A stretch of 64,000 nt of DNA, taken from positions 1 to 64,000 of the forward strand of contig JANNCV010000042.1 of NCBI GenBank assembly GCA_031386985.1, in the 5' to 3' direction. Origin of the DNA: JANJUB01 sp031386985 (GTDB lineage: Bacteria > Armatimonadota > Fimbriimonadia > Fimbriimonadales > Fimbriimonadaceae). The notes beneath the pieces were generated by a model. The model made no database searches and had not been told where the DNA came from. It saw only the letters and a list, made by a program, of their open reading frames with translations. Positions 50,092-58,919 of this stretch are shown here, piece after piece. The position numbers and the translations under genes were made by a program. Each line of letters opens with the position of its first letter. Within the stretch, counting starts at the first letter, position 1.

Positions 50092-51027
50092 TTAGCAAAG
50101 GTGAGAGGATTCAATCTCGCGAAAGGGGCGAACCACGGCTAGGATTGTGCCGTCTCGCAGTAAAGTAAGTCGGCATTCACGCGAGTGCAACCTTTCTCCT
50201 GTAGTTGGAGAGTAGTTGATGATCTGCGTGCGATTTTCTGGTGTCAGCTTAGGGAATGCGGCATCCATGCTTGAGTTGAGGGCGGAACACCCAAACTCCG
50301 AGTAGTGTTTTCCCACCGGGTCTCGAGGATCGGGATCGCTCAACCGGGCCAGCCCGGCGCGATATTCTATGAAAATGCCATCGCGCGTTAACCGATACAC
50401 TGAATCTTGAAATCCTTCCAAGATGGTTTCCAAGCGCGAACGCTCTTCCGCTATGAGTTGCTCGGCTCGATGGAGTTCAGTTCGATCGCGAGCCGAAATC
50501 ATAATCAGAGATTGCCCTTCCCACAAAATCGGCCCACTAATCCCTTCGAAGTGAACCTCCTCGCCATCAGGTCGAATCGCTGTTACCTTCGCGCATTGGT
50601 TCGCATTACCGCTCGCTGCATTTTTCATTCGAGCTTCAACTGTTGCCTTGTCTGGAGCCGGCAGGAACCGAAAAATGCCGCCCCCAATTAGGTCTGACAG
50701 CGAAACCCCGAGGAGACTCGCCGCCGCCTCATTTGCGTAAACGACGAACTCGCCATTGAGTATCCAAATGCTATCCATCGAAAACTCAACCACTCGTCGA
50801 AAGGAATCGGCTTGGGCCTTGAGAGAAAGCGCGACGGCGTGAGTTCGAGAGTGCGCTCCCGAAGCACTAAAAATTCGAGCCCAATAGGTGCCGACCGTGT
50901 GAATGCTGATCCCAAGATTCAGTGCTACCTGTTGGTCAGTCAGCCCTTCGCTCGCAAGTTTCAATACTTGCTTCTCTCGGGAGGATTCATCCGTAAACCA
51001 TTTTGGTTCAAGCAAATTATTTGGCAT
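50092..51027 (-). CDS. LuxR-type HTH protein with two C-terminal PAS domains
   Basis: The layout is reversed from the usual. A LuxR-like helix-turn-helix comes first (residues about 15-70; SREKQVLKLASEGLTDQQVALNLGISIHTVGTYW). Two PAS-like sensor domains follow (FRRVVEFSMDSIWILNGEFVVYANEAAASLLGVS and LETILEGFQDSVYRLTRDGIFIEY). No kinase or receiver domain is present, so the signal bound by PAS should control DNA binding directly. Such HTH-PAS proteins are found in Armatimonadetes-like genomes, but the targets are unknown. The upstream region contains the 10-bp-phased array at 51311. Confidence 0.82.
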   Translation of the reverse strand: MPNNLLEPKWFTDESSREKQVLKLASEGLTDQQVALNLGISIHTVGTYWARIFSASGAHSRTHAVALSLKAQADSFRRVVEFSMDSIWILNGEFVVYANEAAASLLGVSLSDLIGGGIFRFLPAPDKATVEARMKNAASGNANQCAKVTAIRPDGEEVHFEGISGPILWEGQSLIMISARDRTELHRAEQLIAEERSRLETILEGFQDSVYRLTRDGIFIEYRAGLARLSDPDPRDPVGKHYSEFGCSALNSSMDAAFPKLTPENRTQIINYSPTTGERLHSRECRLTLLRDGTILAVVRPFREIESSHLC

Positions 51028-51310
51028 TTCTATCGAACTAAAACTAAGCCTGCAAACGCTAATCGCCTTTAAGAAGCTGGGCGAACCGTCTCTGGTCCGC
51101 CGCCACCCTTGTGCGCGCTCTCCCCACTATCCCTATTGGCACAAATGCCAGGAATCTTTAGCCTTATCCCGTAACCGTTCCCTTGGCCGGATCGCTCCAG
51201 GGGCCGATTTCGCCGGATGGAGATTCCCAGGCGCAGCGATACCAAATGTCTTTGGCCACGTGGTCGCTTTTCTCTACGGCTTCCGCCACGAATTTGTGGC
51301 AGAACGGGAG

Positions 51311-51463
51311 AGTTCCGGAAAGTTCCGCGAACCCGGCGGGATATCCCGCGAGTTATCCGGAAAGTCCCGGCAAGTGCCCGGTATGTTCCGCCAAGTCCCC
51401 GTTATATCCCGATAAGTTCCCGGGAACCCCCGCGAACCCAGCGGAATATCCCGCCGAGTCGCC
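51311..51463. repeat. Array of about 15 degenerate units phased at about 10.4 bp
   Basis: Between the PAS gene start and the PEP-CTERM gene, the motif core CC within (A)GTTCCCG(C/G)-like units recurs 15 times. The first base of each core is near 51315, 51325, 51333, 51345, 51357, 51366, 51377, 51388, 51397, 51408, 51419, 51429, 51438, 51450 and 51461. Successive gaps are 8-12 bp with a mean close to 10.4 bp, the helical repeat of DNA, so all cores face one side of the helix. The period is not a multiple of 3, so coding is unlikely. The remainder of 51028-51310 and 51464-51600 shows no gene. Confidence 0.6.
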
Positions 51464-51602
51464 GTTCTAGCACATCTTTTCCGCGGAAGCTCAGAATTTG
51501 AACATTTGAACTTTTTTCGCGGTTGGTTACGATAGCGTCGCGCCAGGGTCCCTGCAGGTTAACGCGGGGCTTGGCTTCAAAAACCTCGCAAGACGGAGTG
51601 TC

Positions 51603-51636
51603 AAAAAAAAAGGGCGAACCGTTGCCAGTTCGCCCT
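51603..51636 (-). terminator. Rho-independent terminator of the PEP-CTERM gene
   Basis: On the minus strand AGGGCGAAC and GTTCGCCCT pair perfectly around an 8-nt loop, followed by eight T residues, 20 nt after the stop codon of the PEP-CTERM gene. Confidence 0.93.
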
Positions 51637-51655
51637 ATTCAGAATGATTGGAAGT

Positions 51656-52201
51656 TTAGCTTCGGCGCTTTCGTCGCAAGATTCCCGCTAAGCCGAGACC
51701 AAGAATCGCCATCGTTGCAGGCTCTGGAACGGCCGGTGCGGGCTCGTAGATGTGAGCGGGAACGCCAGATGCGTAGACCTTTATGCCGTAATGATCAATT
51801 GCGACTGGGTTAGCAATCGTCGCATAGCGAAACACCATGCTTTCGCCACGATTGATGCCGTTCTTCTTCTCAGTTTGGAAACCATAAGCGCTTGTGCCAC
51901 CCGAGTTGTTCGAGTGGTTATCATAGTTCGCGGCGGCCATCTGAACCGCGCTAATATCGCCGTTGTCGCTCAACAGCCAGAACCCTTCAATCACCTTCAA
52001 CGCGTGCGATTTGCCTTCGCGAATCACCGTAGCATTGCTACTCAAGCTCACTTTGTACTCAGTGATCGCTCCGGTAACCGTTCGCGTCACGGTAAACCCG
52101 TTGATTGAATCCATCCGCTTAAACGCATTGCGATTTTGGGCATACGCACTCGTGGCGACCACGGCAAGCGCACAAATAGCAAAAACTTTATATGATTTCA
52201 T
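51656..52201 (-). CDS. PEP-CTERM sorting-signal protein
   Basis: ATG at 52201 begins with a signal peptide (MKSYKVFAICALAVVATSAYAQ); a TATTTT box lies 7 nt upstream. The end is the three-part PEP-CTERM signal: PEP motif VPEPATM, membrane helix AILGLGLAGIL and basic tail RRKRRS. Such proteins are cut and anchored or released by exosortase, usually onto exopolysaccharide. The 140-residue middle is beta-rich and not recognised. An exosortase gene is not in the window, so the machinery must be elsewhere in the genome. A good terminator follows. Confidence 0.9.
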   Translation of the reverse strand: MKSYKVFAICALAVVATSAYAQNRNAFKRMDSINGFTVTRTVTGAITEYKVSLSSNATVIREGKSHALKVIEGFWLLSDNGDISAVQMAAANYDNHSNNSGGTSAYGFQTEKKNGINRGESMVFRYATIANPVAIDHYGIKVYASGVPAHIYEPAPAVPEPATMAILGLGLAGILRRKRRS

Positions 52202-52336
52202 AACTGTAAAAATATTCTCCAAAAAAGGGGCAAGTGACCCCGACCGATATTATCCTCGCAAGGATGCCGATTTGTGCCAAGTAAATATCATAGCTTTTGA
52301 TTTTCCCCGATAGATCTCCAAGACAAGCCGGCTTTG

Positions 52337-52552
52337 TCAGAGCGGAGGACTGGAATAGCGCGAGCAAGCGGCAGTGGGACGCCGAAGCTTGTGCTGTTTG
52401 AAGAGAAGATTGTAGTTGCGAGCGGAATTGAACGGCGGATCGAGATAGATGAGATCGGCGATTTCATCCGGGATCGCCTTATCCACGCCTTCGCCTATCA
52501 ATCGGACGAGGTTATCGCTGTAATGGAGCTGATTAACGGAGTCGGCGGGCAT
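52337..52552 (-). pseudogene. N-terminal remnant of a DNA methyltransferase
   Basis: The 71-codon frame opens as a beta-class adenine or cytosine-N4 methyltransferase does: NQLHYSDNLVRLIGE followed by DLIYLDPPFNSARNYNLLFK, with the catalytic DPPF motif. It then breaks off into unrelated residues (LRRPTAACSRYSSPPL) and a stop. The SAM-binding FxGxG region and target-recognition domain are absent. The gene is therefore a 5' fragment of a lost restriction-modification or regulatory methyltransferase. It is in the middle of a gene-poor gap that also holds a chemoreceptor fragment. Confidence 0.75.
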
Positions 52553-52581
52553 AGCTGATTATAGCCGCCGATGCTTTAAAC

Positions 52582-52612
52582 AAAAAAACCCTCCCCCTCT
52601 TTTGACGGAGGG
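52582..52612 (-). terminator. Orphan rho-independent terminator
   Basis: On the minus strand CCCTCC and GGAGGG pair around a 12-nt loop and are followed by seven T residues. No intact leftward gene ends here, so it may be the leftover of a lost gene to its right, or protect the remnant methyltransferase from read-through. Confidence 0.75.
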
Positions 52613-52952
52613 CTCAGCGTTACCTCGAAATCACCTTGAAGCGGATATGATACACGATGCCCTAGAGGCGACGTCATTTCATCGCTCTACGATGCGAGCA
52701 AAACTCAATATCGCCGAAGAAGGCTGCGCCATAACTTCAGAGATGAGCGATATTGCCGCCGGAGTTAGCGATTCTGCCGATTGTTCGGCTGCGATTAGCG
52801 AAGAAGCTGCGGCCGGAGCCGAAGAGCTACGGGCCTCAACCGAACAACTCGCGGAATCAGCTGAAGATCTGGAAGCTGTTGCCGACTCACTACGCTCGAT
52901 CGCGGCAAAATTCGTCGTGAAAGAGCAATCAGCGTTGCGGATTGCCGCCTAA
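52602..52952 (+). pseudogene. C-terminal remnant of a methyl-accepting chemotaxis protein
   Basis: The last 70 codons (SDIAAGVSDSADCSAAISEEAAAGAEELRA and STEQLAESAEDLEAVADSLRSIAAKFVV) are the heptad coiled coil that ends bacterial chemoreceptors just after the signalling tip. The tip itself (the E-I-x-R-x-I-x-x-I-x-x-I-A-x-Q-T-N-L-L-A-L-type hairpin) and the sensor are missing. The apparent start lies within a terminator, so this is a 3' remnant. It is evidence of a deleted chemoreceptor gene, not a functional protein. Confidence 0.7.
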
Positions 52953-53098
52953 TCTCCAGGTCGCACCTGTTAGCCTTTTGTGAGTTCAACTGGCGTTTTT
53001 TACTTGGTTCGTAAGAATTGTCGAATTTTTACGTACCGTTTGGGCATTTTAGCCGACAATATAACGTAGATTCAGTTACACTAGAATCTAAGCCAAAG

Positions 53099-56000
53099 AT
53101 GAAACGCCGCAAACCGACCGCGGCCATCTGCATCGGAAGTCTATTTAGTCTTTCAGGGGTGGTAGGAGCTCAGACACCGTTCAACTCGAACGCTCAACCA
53201 AACGGCGATGCTCAAAACCTGATTGCGGGCACTCCTACTATTGACCTCGTGATTCTCAAGGGCAATCAACCCGGCGTTCCGCTTCGGTTTGGTGCCATTG
53301 TTCCCGGTTCCGAATCTATCAACTTTAACGGTCAGAAACTCGTAAAGGGCAAAGATTACAACATGGATTACGCCGCGGGCGTGGTCTATCTCATGCGGGC
53401 TCAAAAGCCGGGGCAATCAATGACCGTGGCCTATCGCTATGAGGTCGCCAAGCAATCCACACAAACTGGCCGCACTAGTTTCGCCTCCACTCTCCCTACG
53501 TATCGCTTTGATTTAAGCGGCGACGGAAAAATGACCGCTGTGGTTGGATTCGGGCTTGCTGAACGCCAAGCTGATGGCAATGTCATCATGAGCAACCTCT
53601 ACGGCTGGCAGAACAAAATGGGCAGTCTGAATGGCCTCATGCTGATTGGCGAGCGAGAAAAAGCCAATGTTCAGTCTGCATTCGAGTATCAAGACACCCC
53701 CGGCGAAACTCCGACGGGACGCTCCAAGTTCATTCTGCAGAATTACAGTTCGAAGCTCAACGGCGGAACAATCGAGGCGAGCTACCAGGACATCAGCTCA
53801 AACTTCACTTCTTTTGGCGCAGTTGCCTCCGCTGGCTACGACCAAGGCTTCGTGGATCAACTCAATAAAGAAAAGGGGCTGAAGCGGTTTGGGTTTACGG
53901 TCAAAGATGTAAAAGTCGGAAATAGCATCGTATCGAACGGTATTCGCCAAGTGCGCGATGGCGACACGTCTGTACAGTGGAAGGATTTCGGCTTCCAATC
54001 GGGTGCTTTTAAGTTCAAATATAACTCTCAAAAGGTTGACCCAGATTTTCGGCGTTTCCAGGATCTGGTCGAAGAGAACCGAAATCAACTTGCTCGCGAA
54101 GCGGGGCTGAGTCGCCAGTCCTTCCTCGGCACTTTGGGCGGGTTCAGCTACTCGCACGATCAGGTTGAAGACCTGGAGCATAACGGGATTTACCGCAAGA
54201 ACATCGCGTTTACGTCAAACGCATTTGATTTTGGTTACAAGGAGCAACAGATTGACTCTGGCTTCCGCCGGTTTGATAGCCTATTCGAGCAGGAAAAGGG
54301 GCAATGGGGACGAGAGTCTGGCATTAAGCGCCGTGAGTTAACGCTCAACGCCGCCATCATGGGTAAAGATAAGACTCCACTTTTAGCCTATCGAGAAATG
54401 TCCAACGCATCGGGCAAGTTCGATTCGACTGACTTGAATATTGGAAGCAAGAGTTGGAGTTTACAGCACGCCGCGCGCGGGAGCGATTCCGGCTTCACGG
54501 GCCTTGGAACCATGACCGAAAGCGAGATGGACCTCAATATCAAGTCCATCGCCAATATGTACGGCCCCCACGCCCAAGCCCGACCTCAAGATAGGGGCGC
54601 GTTCTTGCAAGGCGTTGGCTTGCAACGCGAGTACACAAAGATCGGCGCGAAGCCTTTTGGCAAATGGAACGCGGAAGTTCAAAGTTTTAGGCTAGGCGGA
54701 GCGGAGGACGAGATTCATTGGGACCGTTTGCTAGTGGCGGGATCAAACTTTGAAGTCAAAGGCTCTAAACTCAAGCTCGGATCGAAATTCAGCGAGTCCG
54801 CCAAGCTCATGGAGTTTGAACGACAAACGCTCGGCATGGTTTCTGGTCTGGAGCGTACCGACTTTAGCTTCAACCTCAAACCGGGCAAGGGTAAAACTCT
54901 CAACCTAACCCATACCGATGCAAAAACGGCGGAAGGTGGCTTAGAACGAAACACGGCCAGCTATATTGATCCCAAGCTTGAAATGACGGTTTCTCAACGG
55001 AATGTAAGCTCGGCGTTTAGTCAAGCAAGCGGTTTAGTTGATCCTGAAAAAGATTTGCTAAACGCTTTGCGCGGTTTCAACGAGACCGACGCCAAGCTGA
55101 AATGGCAAATCCTGCCGGGACTGAAGCTTGACGGGTTCTCCTTTGGTGCCACTAACACTAGTCTTGATCAAACCAACACTATCCAAAATCTGGCATTCAA
55201 CTGGAGCCCGGACAAGAATACACAAATTGAAGGTGTAAGGCAGGAGCAGAAGTTCCAAGATCCTCTCCAAGTGCTGTTTGCAAATCTTACCCAGCGCATT
55301 TCAATCACGCGTAATTTTGGCAAACTAGGCACCTTACAGTATATGAATGAGACCGTCAAGTTTGACGGCATTCAGGCGAACTCACCCGATTCTAAGAAGC
55401 AATACTTCGCTTACGAAACGAAGCTAAACGCAAAGACGAGTGTTAAAACTGAACAAACCCGAACGGAGTTTGATGATGGGGGCAAGGAAGACATCAGCAC
55501 CAACACCATCAGCACCGAAATCACAAAGAGCGCGGGCGTAAGCGTGAGCGATGTTCGAGTTGACCGCAAAGGCGAAGATCGGGACGAGAATCGCCGAAAC
55601 TATGGCTTCTGGTACGACTTCGGCAAGGGATTCAAGCTAAGCTACGGCTACAATCGCCAAATGAACGGATTCAACGGAACGCTGAATTCGAACTTCACCC
55701 TCACTCCGGGAACATTGGGGTGGCTTCAAATGCAAAGCGCGAGCTATGCTGAGAATCGCTGGGATGCACAAAACGCGCAGGGCCTTTCCAATGTGGCTTT
55801 CCAATCGGCCAAGCCGATCAATCTGGGTCTAATCAAGGATTTCAAGTTTAACTTCTCGCTTGATACGGCTACGGATCGTACGAACTGGGTGCGTGAGAAC
55901 AAGTTCGGCGGAATCTCCGGCCGAATCGGCTCCAATCTGTTTAGCGTTGACTATCGAACACAAATGCACGCCAGCGGTTATCGGGGCATTGATCGCTCGT

Positions 56001-56569
56001 TCAAGTTTGCAACCGACCAGAGCGACAAGGCCGCCTTGAAAGCCCATTTCAACTACACCGCCCGCCAACTCCCGCAAGATAAGCTTGTGATGATTCGGGA
56101 TATTGGGGTTTCCTACAAGCACAAAGGCTTCGAAATCGCCCACCAACTCCTAACGAATCCGCAGATCGCCCAGCCGATTCCTGACCTTCCGATGTTCCAA
56201 ATAACGGATCCTTGGCGAGTTAATAAGTGGTCGCTGGGTTGGAACATGAGCAAAGCAAACTCCTTCGCCGCGACTTGGGAAGAGCGAATCAATGATCAAA
56301 CCGCGGAGAGTTCAAGGCTCGCGGGCGTCACACTTGATCTGTTCAAAACTTCCGGCTCACCGCTCCAGTTGTTCTACGGAATCGAGCAACGTTGGGGCAA
56401 CACCCAACGCCAAACTGGTCACCGCTTCTCCATCCGATATGACCAGCGTCCTGGCCCCAACCAGATTCTCTCGCTCTACGCGGGCAACGTAAGCTACGAG
56501 CACAACATAGCCCCCGGCTTCCACCGAAACAACCTCACGCTCAGCGTGAACTATCAGCTAAAGTTCTAG
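53099..56569 (+). CDS. Large outer-membrane-like protein with repeats, unknown
   Basis: ATG at 53099 begins with a signal peptide (RKPTAAICIGSLFSLSGVVGAQ). The mature protein of about 1130 residues is almost entirely beta-like, with short strands alternating polar and aromatic residues to the end (NLTLSVNYQLKF, a typical barrel-closing C-terminus ending in F). Residues about 330-460 contain two copies of a module, DPDFRRFQDLVEENRNQLAREAGLSR and DSGFRRFDSLFEQEKGQWGRESGIKR, each followed by strands. A surface-located repeat barrel, porin or adhesin is likely; no TonB box or plug is seen. A TAGAAT box lies 11 nt upstream of the ATG. The family is unknown to me. Confidence 0.72.
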   Translation: MKRRKPTAAICIGSLFSLSGVVGAQTPFNSNAQPNGDAQNLIAGTPTIDLVILKGNQPGVPLRFGAIVPGSESINFNGQKLVKGKDYNMDYAAGVVYLMRAQKPGQSMTVAYRYEVAKQSTQTGRTSFASTLPTYRFDLSGDGKMTAVVGFGLAERQADGNVIMSNLYGWQNKMGSLNGLMLIGEREKANVQSAFEYQDTPGETPTGRSKFILQNYSSKLNGGTIEASYQDISSNFTSFGAVASAGYDQGFVDQLNKEKGLKRFGFTVKDVKVGNSIVSNGIRQVRDGDTSVQWKDFGFQSGAFKFKYNSQKVDPDFRRFQDLVEENRNQLAREAGLSRQSFLGTLGGFSYSHDQVEDLEHNGIYRKNIAFTSNAFDFGYKEQQIDSGFRRFDSLFEQEKGQWGRESGIKRRELTLNAAIMGKDKTPLLAYREMSNASGKFDSTDLNIGSKSWSLQHAARGSDSGFTGLGTMTESEMDLNIKSIANMYGPHAQARPQDRGAFLQGVGLQREYTKIGAKPFGKWNAEVQSFRLGGAEDEIHWDRLLVAGSNFEVKGSKLKLGSKFSESAKLMEFERQTLGMVSGLERTDFSFNLKPGKGKTLNLTHTDAKTAEGGLERNTASYIDPKLEMTVSQRNVSSAFSQASGLVDPEKDLLNALRGFNETDAKLKWQILPGLKLDGFSFGATNTSLDQTNTIQNLAFNWSPDKNTQIEGVRQEQKFQDPLQVLFANLTQRISITRNFGKLGTLQYMNETVKFDGIQANSPDSKKQYFAYETKLNAKTSVKTEQTRTEFDDGGKEDISTNTISTEITKSAGVSVSDVRVDRKGEDRDENRRNYGFWYDFGKGFKLSYGYNRQMNGFNGTLNSNFTLTPGTLGWLQMQSASYAENRWDAQNAQGLSNVAFQSAKPINLGLIKDFKFNFSLDTATDRTNWVRENKFGGISGRIGSNLFSVDYRTQMHASGYRGIDRSFKFATDQSDKAALKAHFNYTARQLPQDKLVMIRDIGVSYKHKGFEIAHQLLTNPQIAQPIPDLPMFQITDPWRVNKWSLGWNMSKANSFAATWEERINDQTAESSRLAGVTLDLFKTSGSPLQLFYGIEQRWGNTQRQTGHRFSIRYDQRPGPNQILSLYAGNVSYEHNIAPGFHRNNLTLSVNYQLKF

Positions 56570-56574
56570 ATAGG

Positions 56575-57978
56575 ATGATTTCTATCGCCATCGCGACATC
56601 CCTATTCAGCCAGGATTCTTCCTATCACGGGTTTGTTCGGCACGACTTTCAATGCGCCGGCACAAACGCCATTGTAGTTGAACCCAAAAAGCCCGCACCT
56701 GGCCGCCCTTGGATTTGGCGAACCGAGTTCTTTGACCATCGGCCGGAACTCGACCTGATGATGCTTAGCAAGGGCTATCATCTGGTCCATCTGAGCGTGG
56801 GCAACACGTTTGGTGCACCGGGGGCGATGGAGCAGTTTGGCGCCTTCTACAACGAGGTCATCGGATCAAAATGGAAATTGAACCGTCGCGTGGTACTAGA
56901 AGGGTTTAGTCGGGGTGGGCTCTACGCCTACAACTGGGCCGCCCGAAATCCCGACAAAGTTCAGGCCATTTACGGTGATGCTCCGGTATGCGATTTTAAG
57001 TCTTGGCCCCGGCAGCACAGCCCCGAAGACTGGGAGGCGCTGATTAAGTGCTATGGCTTCCCCAATCCATTCGCGGCCATCCGTTACTCATTTAATCCGG
57101 TTGACAATTTGAAACCACTGGCCGATGCCAAAGTGCCAATAATTCACGTTGTTGGCGATGCCGATACTGTCGTTCCGATCGCGGAAAACACGAACGTTTT
57201 GGAGCAAAGGTACAAGGCACTCGGTGGCATAATCGAAGTGATCCACAAACCCGGGATTGATCATCATCCGCATAGCCTCGACGATCCGACGCCCATCGCA
57301 AAGTTTATTGAGATCCATGCGAGCGATACTGCCAAAGCAAAGCCCACCCCCTGTATTCCAGCGCCAAACCCGGAAAGCAGGTACGAGAGCGCTGGTTGGG
57401 AGGGTCGAAGCTGGCTCGACCAGCACCGCGACATTCTCGTCGAAGGCAGTCGGTCGAAGTACGAGGTAGTTTTAGTGGGCGATTCGATCACGCAGGGGTT
57501 TGCCGGTCCCGGTCGCAAGGTCTATGGCGGCGGTTCGGCTGCTTACAAAGAGCTTCTAGGGGGTTGCCTTAACGCAGGCATTTCGGGTGACCGCGTGCAG
57601 AATGTTATTTGGAGGCTGGAAAACGGGCTGGGGAATCTGAGCACCCGCATGTTCCTGGTTCTGATCGGGATCAACAACGGGGGCGATGACTCGCCTACCG
57701 CAGTTGTGGCGGGATTACGAGAGATCAAACGGCGGTTTCCAAAGACAAAGATCCTTCCCATTTTGCCCGCTGGCTTCGGTCCAAACGACCCACGCCGTCA
57801 ATGGGTCAATGCTGTAAACACCGCGATCCGCTCGTTTGCTGAACCTCAAGTAACCGGAATGTTGCTCGATAACGGCAATCTCAACCCCGAACTCTACGCA
57901 AGCGACGGCCTCCACCTCTCCGCCGCTGGATATCAGGTTTTGGCGAAGACCCTTGCCGATCGGTATTCGAACGAGTAA
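56575..57978 (+). CDS. Alpha/beta hydrolase fused to an SGNH (GDSL) esterase
   Basis: Two esterase folds are joined in 467 residues. Residues 1-250 are an alpha/beta hydrolase with nucleophile elbow LEGFSRGGLYAY, a VVGDADTVVPIAEN Asp region and GIDHHPHSL carrying the His. Residues about 285-467 are an SGNH hydrolase: VLVGDSITQGFAG (Ser), NAGISGD (Gly), LIGINNGGDD (Asn) and ASDGLHLSAAGY (Asp-x-x-His). The pair resembles enzymes that strip acyl groups and then act on glycans or glycerol esters, but the substrate is not known. It follows the outer-membrane protein by 5 nt. A short hydrophobic N-terminus may serve as a signal. Confidence 0.85.
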   Translation: MISIAIATSLFSQDSSYHGFVRHDFQCAGTNAIVVEPKKPAPGRPWIWRTEFFDHRPELDLMMLSKGYHLVHLSVGNTFGAPGAMEQFGAFYNEVIGSKWKLNRRVVLEGFSRGGLYAYNWAARNPDKVQAIYGDAPVCDFKSWPRQHSPEDWEALIKCYGFPNPFAAIRYSFNPVDNLKPLADAKVPIIHVVGDADTVVPIAENTNVLEQRYKALGGIIEVIHKPGIDHHPHSLDDPTPIAKFIEIHASDTAKAKPTPCIPAPNPESRYESAGWEGRSWLDQHRDILVEGSRSKYEVVLVGDSITQGFAGPGRKVYGGGSAAYKELLGGCLNAGISGDRVQNVIWRLENGLGNLSTRMFLVLIGINNGGDDSPTAVVAGLREIKRRFPKTKILPILPAGFGPNDPRRQWVNAVNTAIRSFAEPQVTGMLLDNGNLNPELYASDGLHLSAAGYQVLAKTLADRYSNE

Positions 57979-58050
57979 GCCATCAGCGTACACGTAACAT
58001 CAAGGGATTCCCCTATTCAGCTCGGATCGTCTAAGGAGCTACGCTGCGAC

Positions 58051-58902
58051 CTAGTGCCCGATCGGGTGGTGCGCCAGCTCTCCGGCCGGAATCGCAACTT
58101 TGAGATAATTCTGGGCAGGTGGCAGTGGGCACGTCGCGAACGAGGTAAATGCACAGGGCGGGTTAACCGCTTTGTTAAAGTCCATTTGAACGAAGCCTTT
58201 AACTGGCTTTGGAACGTTTAAAAAACGACCAGCGCCATAGGTTTGCTTTCCGGTTGTCAAGTCTCTGAAGTTAAAGAACAGGGTGTCGCCCTCGTCCTGC
58301 GCATCGAGGCGATAATTCTTGCCTTTGATTGAGAACTCAACATAACCCGGCACTTTTACATTCTCGGTATCTCCCAAGACGTTCAGGATTGGCACCGTGC
58401 GCTCCGGCTTGTAGGCGAAGAATTTTGCTTTCAAGTTGAGCCCTTGGTTCAGTTTGAACCACTTTCGCCCTTTGAACTGCACTCGCCCGGCGCATCGGGA
58501 ATCATAAAGCCGTACGCCGGTTCGCTTTCCTCGAACGATGACTTTGAAGGTGACCGAGCCTACTTTCACCCTATCCGGGCTACCCTGGGCATCCGTTTTC
58601 AAAATGAAATGGGTACCGGTCGCCCCGTTTACGGTCAGTCCAGAACCTTCCGGAGTGTCAAGGGCAACCTCCGTCCCGGTGAGGGTCAGCGTGCCCGCGC
58701 TTCCCGAAATTGCATAAGAAGGAAGCTTAATATCAGCATTGGCATGGCTTCCGAGCGCATTCGCGCCCTCCTTAAGCCAATCCAATCCGGCCACGCTTAG
58801 CCACCCTTCGTCAGCCATGATTCGCTGCTCTTGCTCTTTTCGCCACGCGGCGATCTCGGTCGCATAGGTTTGCGTTTGGATCAGGAGTGATAAGAGAACC
58901 AT
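58051..58902 (-). CDS. DUF1684 domain protein
   Basis: The protein of about 283 residues matches DUF1684. A strand-rich first half has GWLSVAGLDWLKEGAN. The conserved end has LFFNFRDLTTGKQTYGAGRFL and MDFNKAVNPPCAFTSFATCPLPPAQNYLKVAIPAGE; the invariant NPPCAF...CPLPP is complete. The family function is unknown. ATG 58902 is preferred over a TTG two codons earlier. It lies 17 nt after the mltG stop on the same strand, so it is the last gene of the mltG-ruvX unit. The hydrophobic N-terminus (MVLLSLLIQTQTYA) may be a signal peptide. Confidence 0.85.
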   Translation of the reverse strand: MVLLSLLIQTQTYATEIAAWRKEQEQRIMADEGWLSVAGLDWLKEGANALGSHANADIKLPSYAISGSAGTLTLTGTEVALDTPEGSGLTVNGATGTHFILKTDAQGSPDRVKVGSVTFKVIVRGKRTGVRLYDSRCAGRVQFKGRKWFKLNQGLNLKAKFFAYKPERTVPILNVLGDTENVKVPGYVEFSIKGKNYRLDAQDEGDTLFFNFRDLTTGKQTYGAGRFLNVPKPVKGFVQMDFNKAVNPPCAFTSFATCPLPPAQNYLKVAIPAGELAHHPIGH

Positions 58903-58919
58903 AGCCAAGGCTACCCGGT

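Noticed and set aside
51183..51501. Two overlapping rightward open frames with Pro/Tyr- or Arg/Ser-rich repeats
   Set aside because: They only reflect the 10.4-bp-phased array, whose period is not a multiple of 3. There is no ribosome-binding site, signal peptide or recognisable domain.
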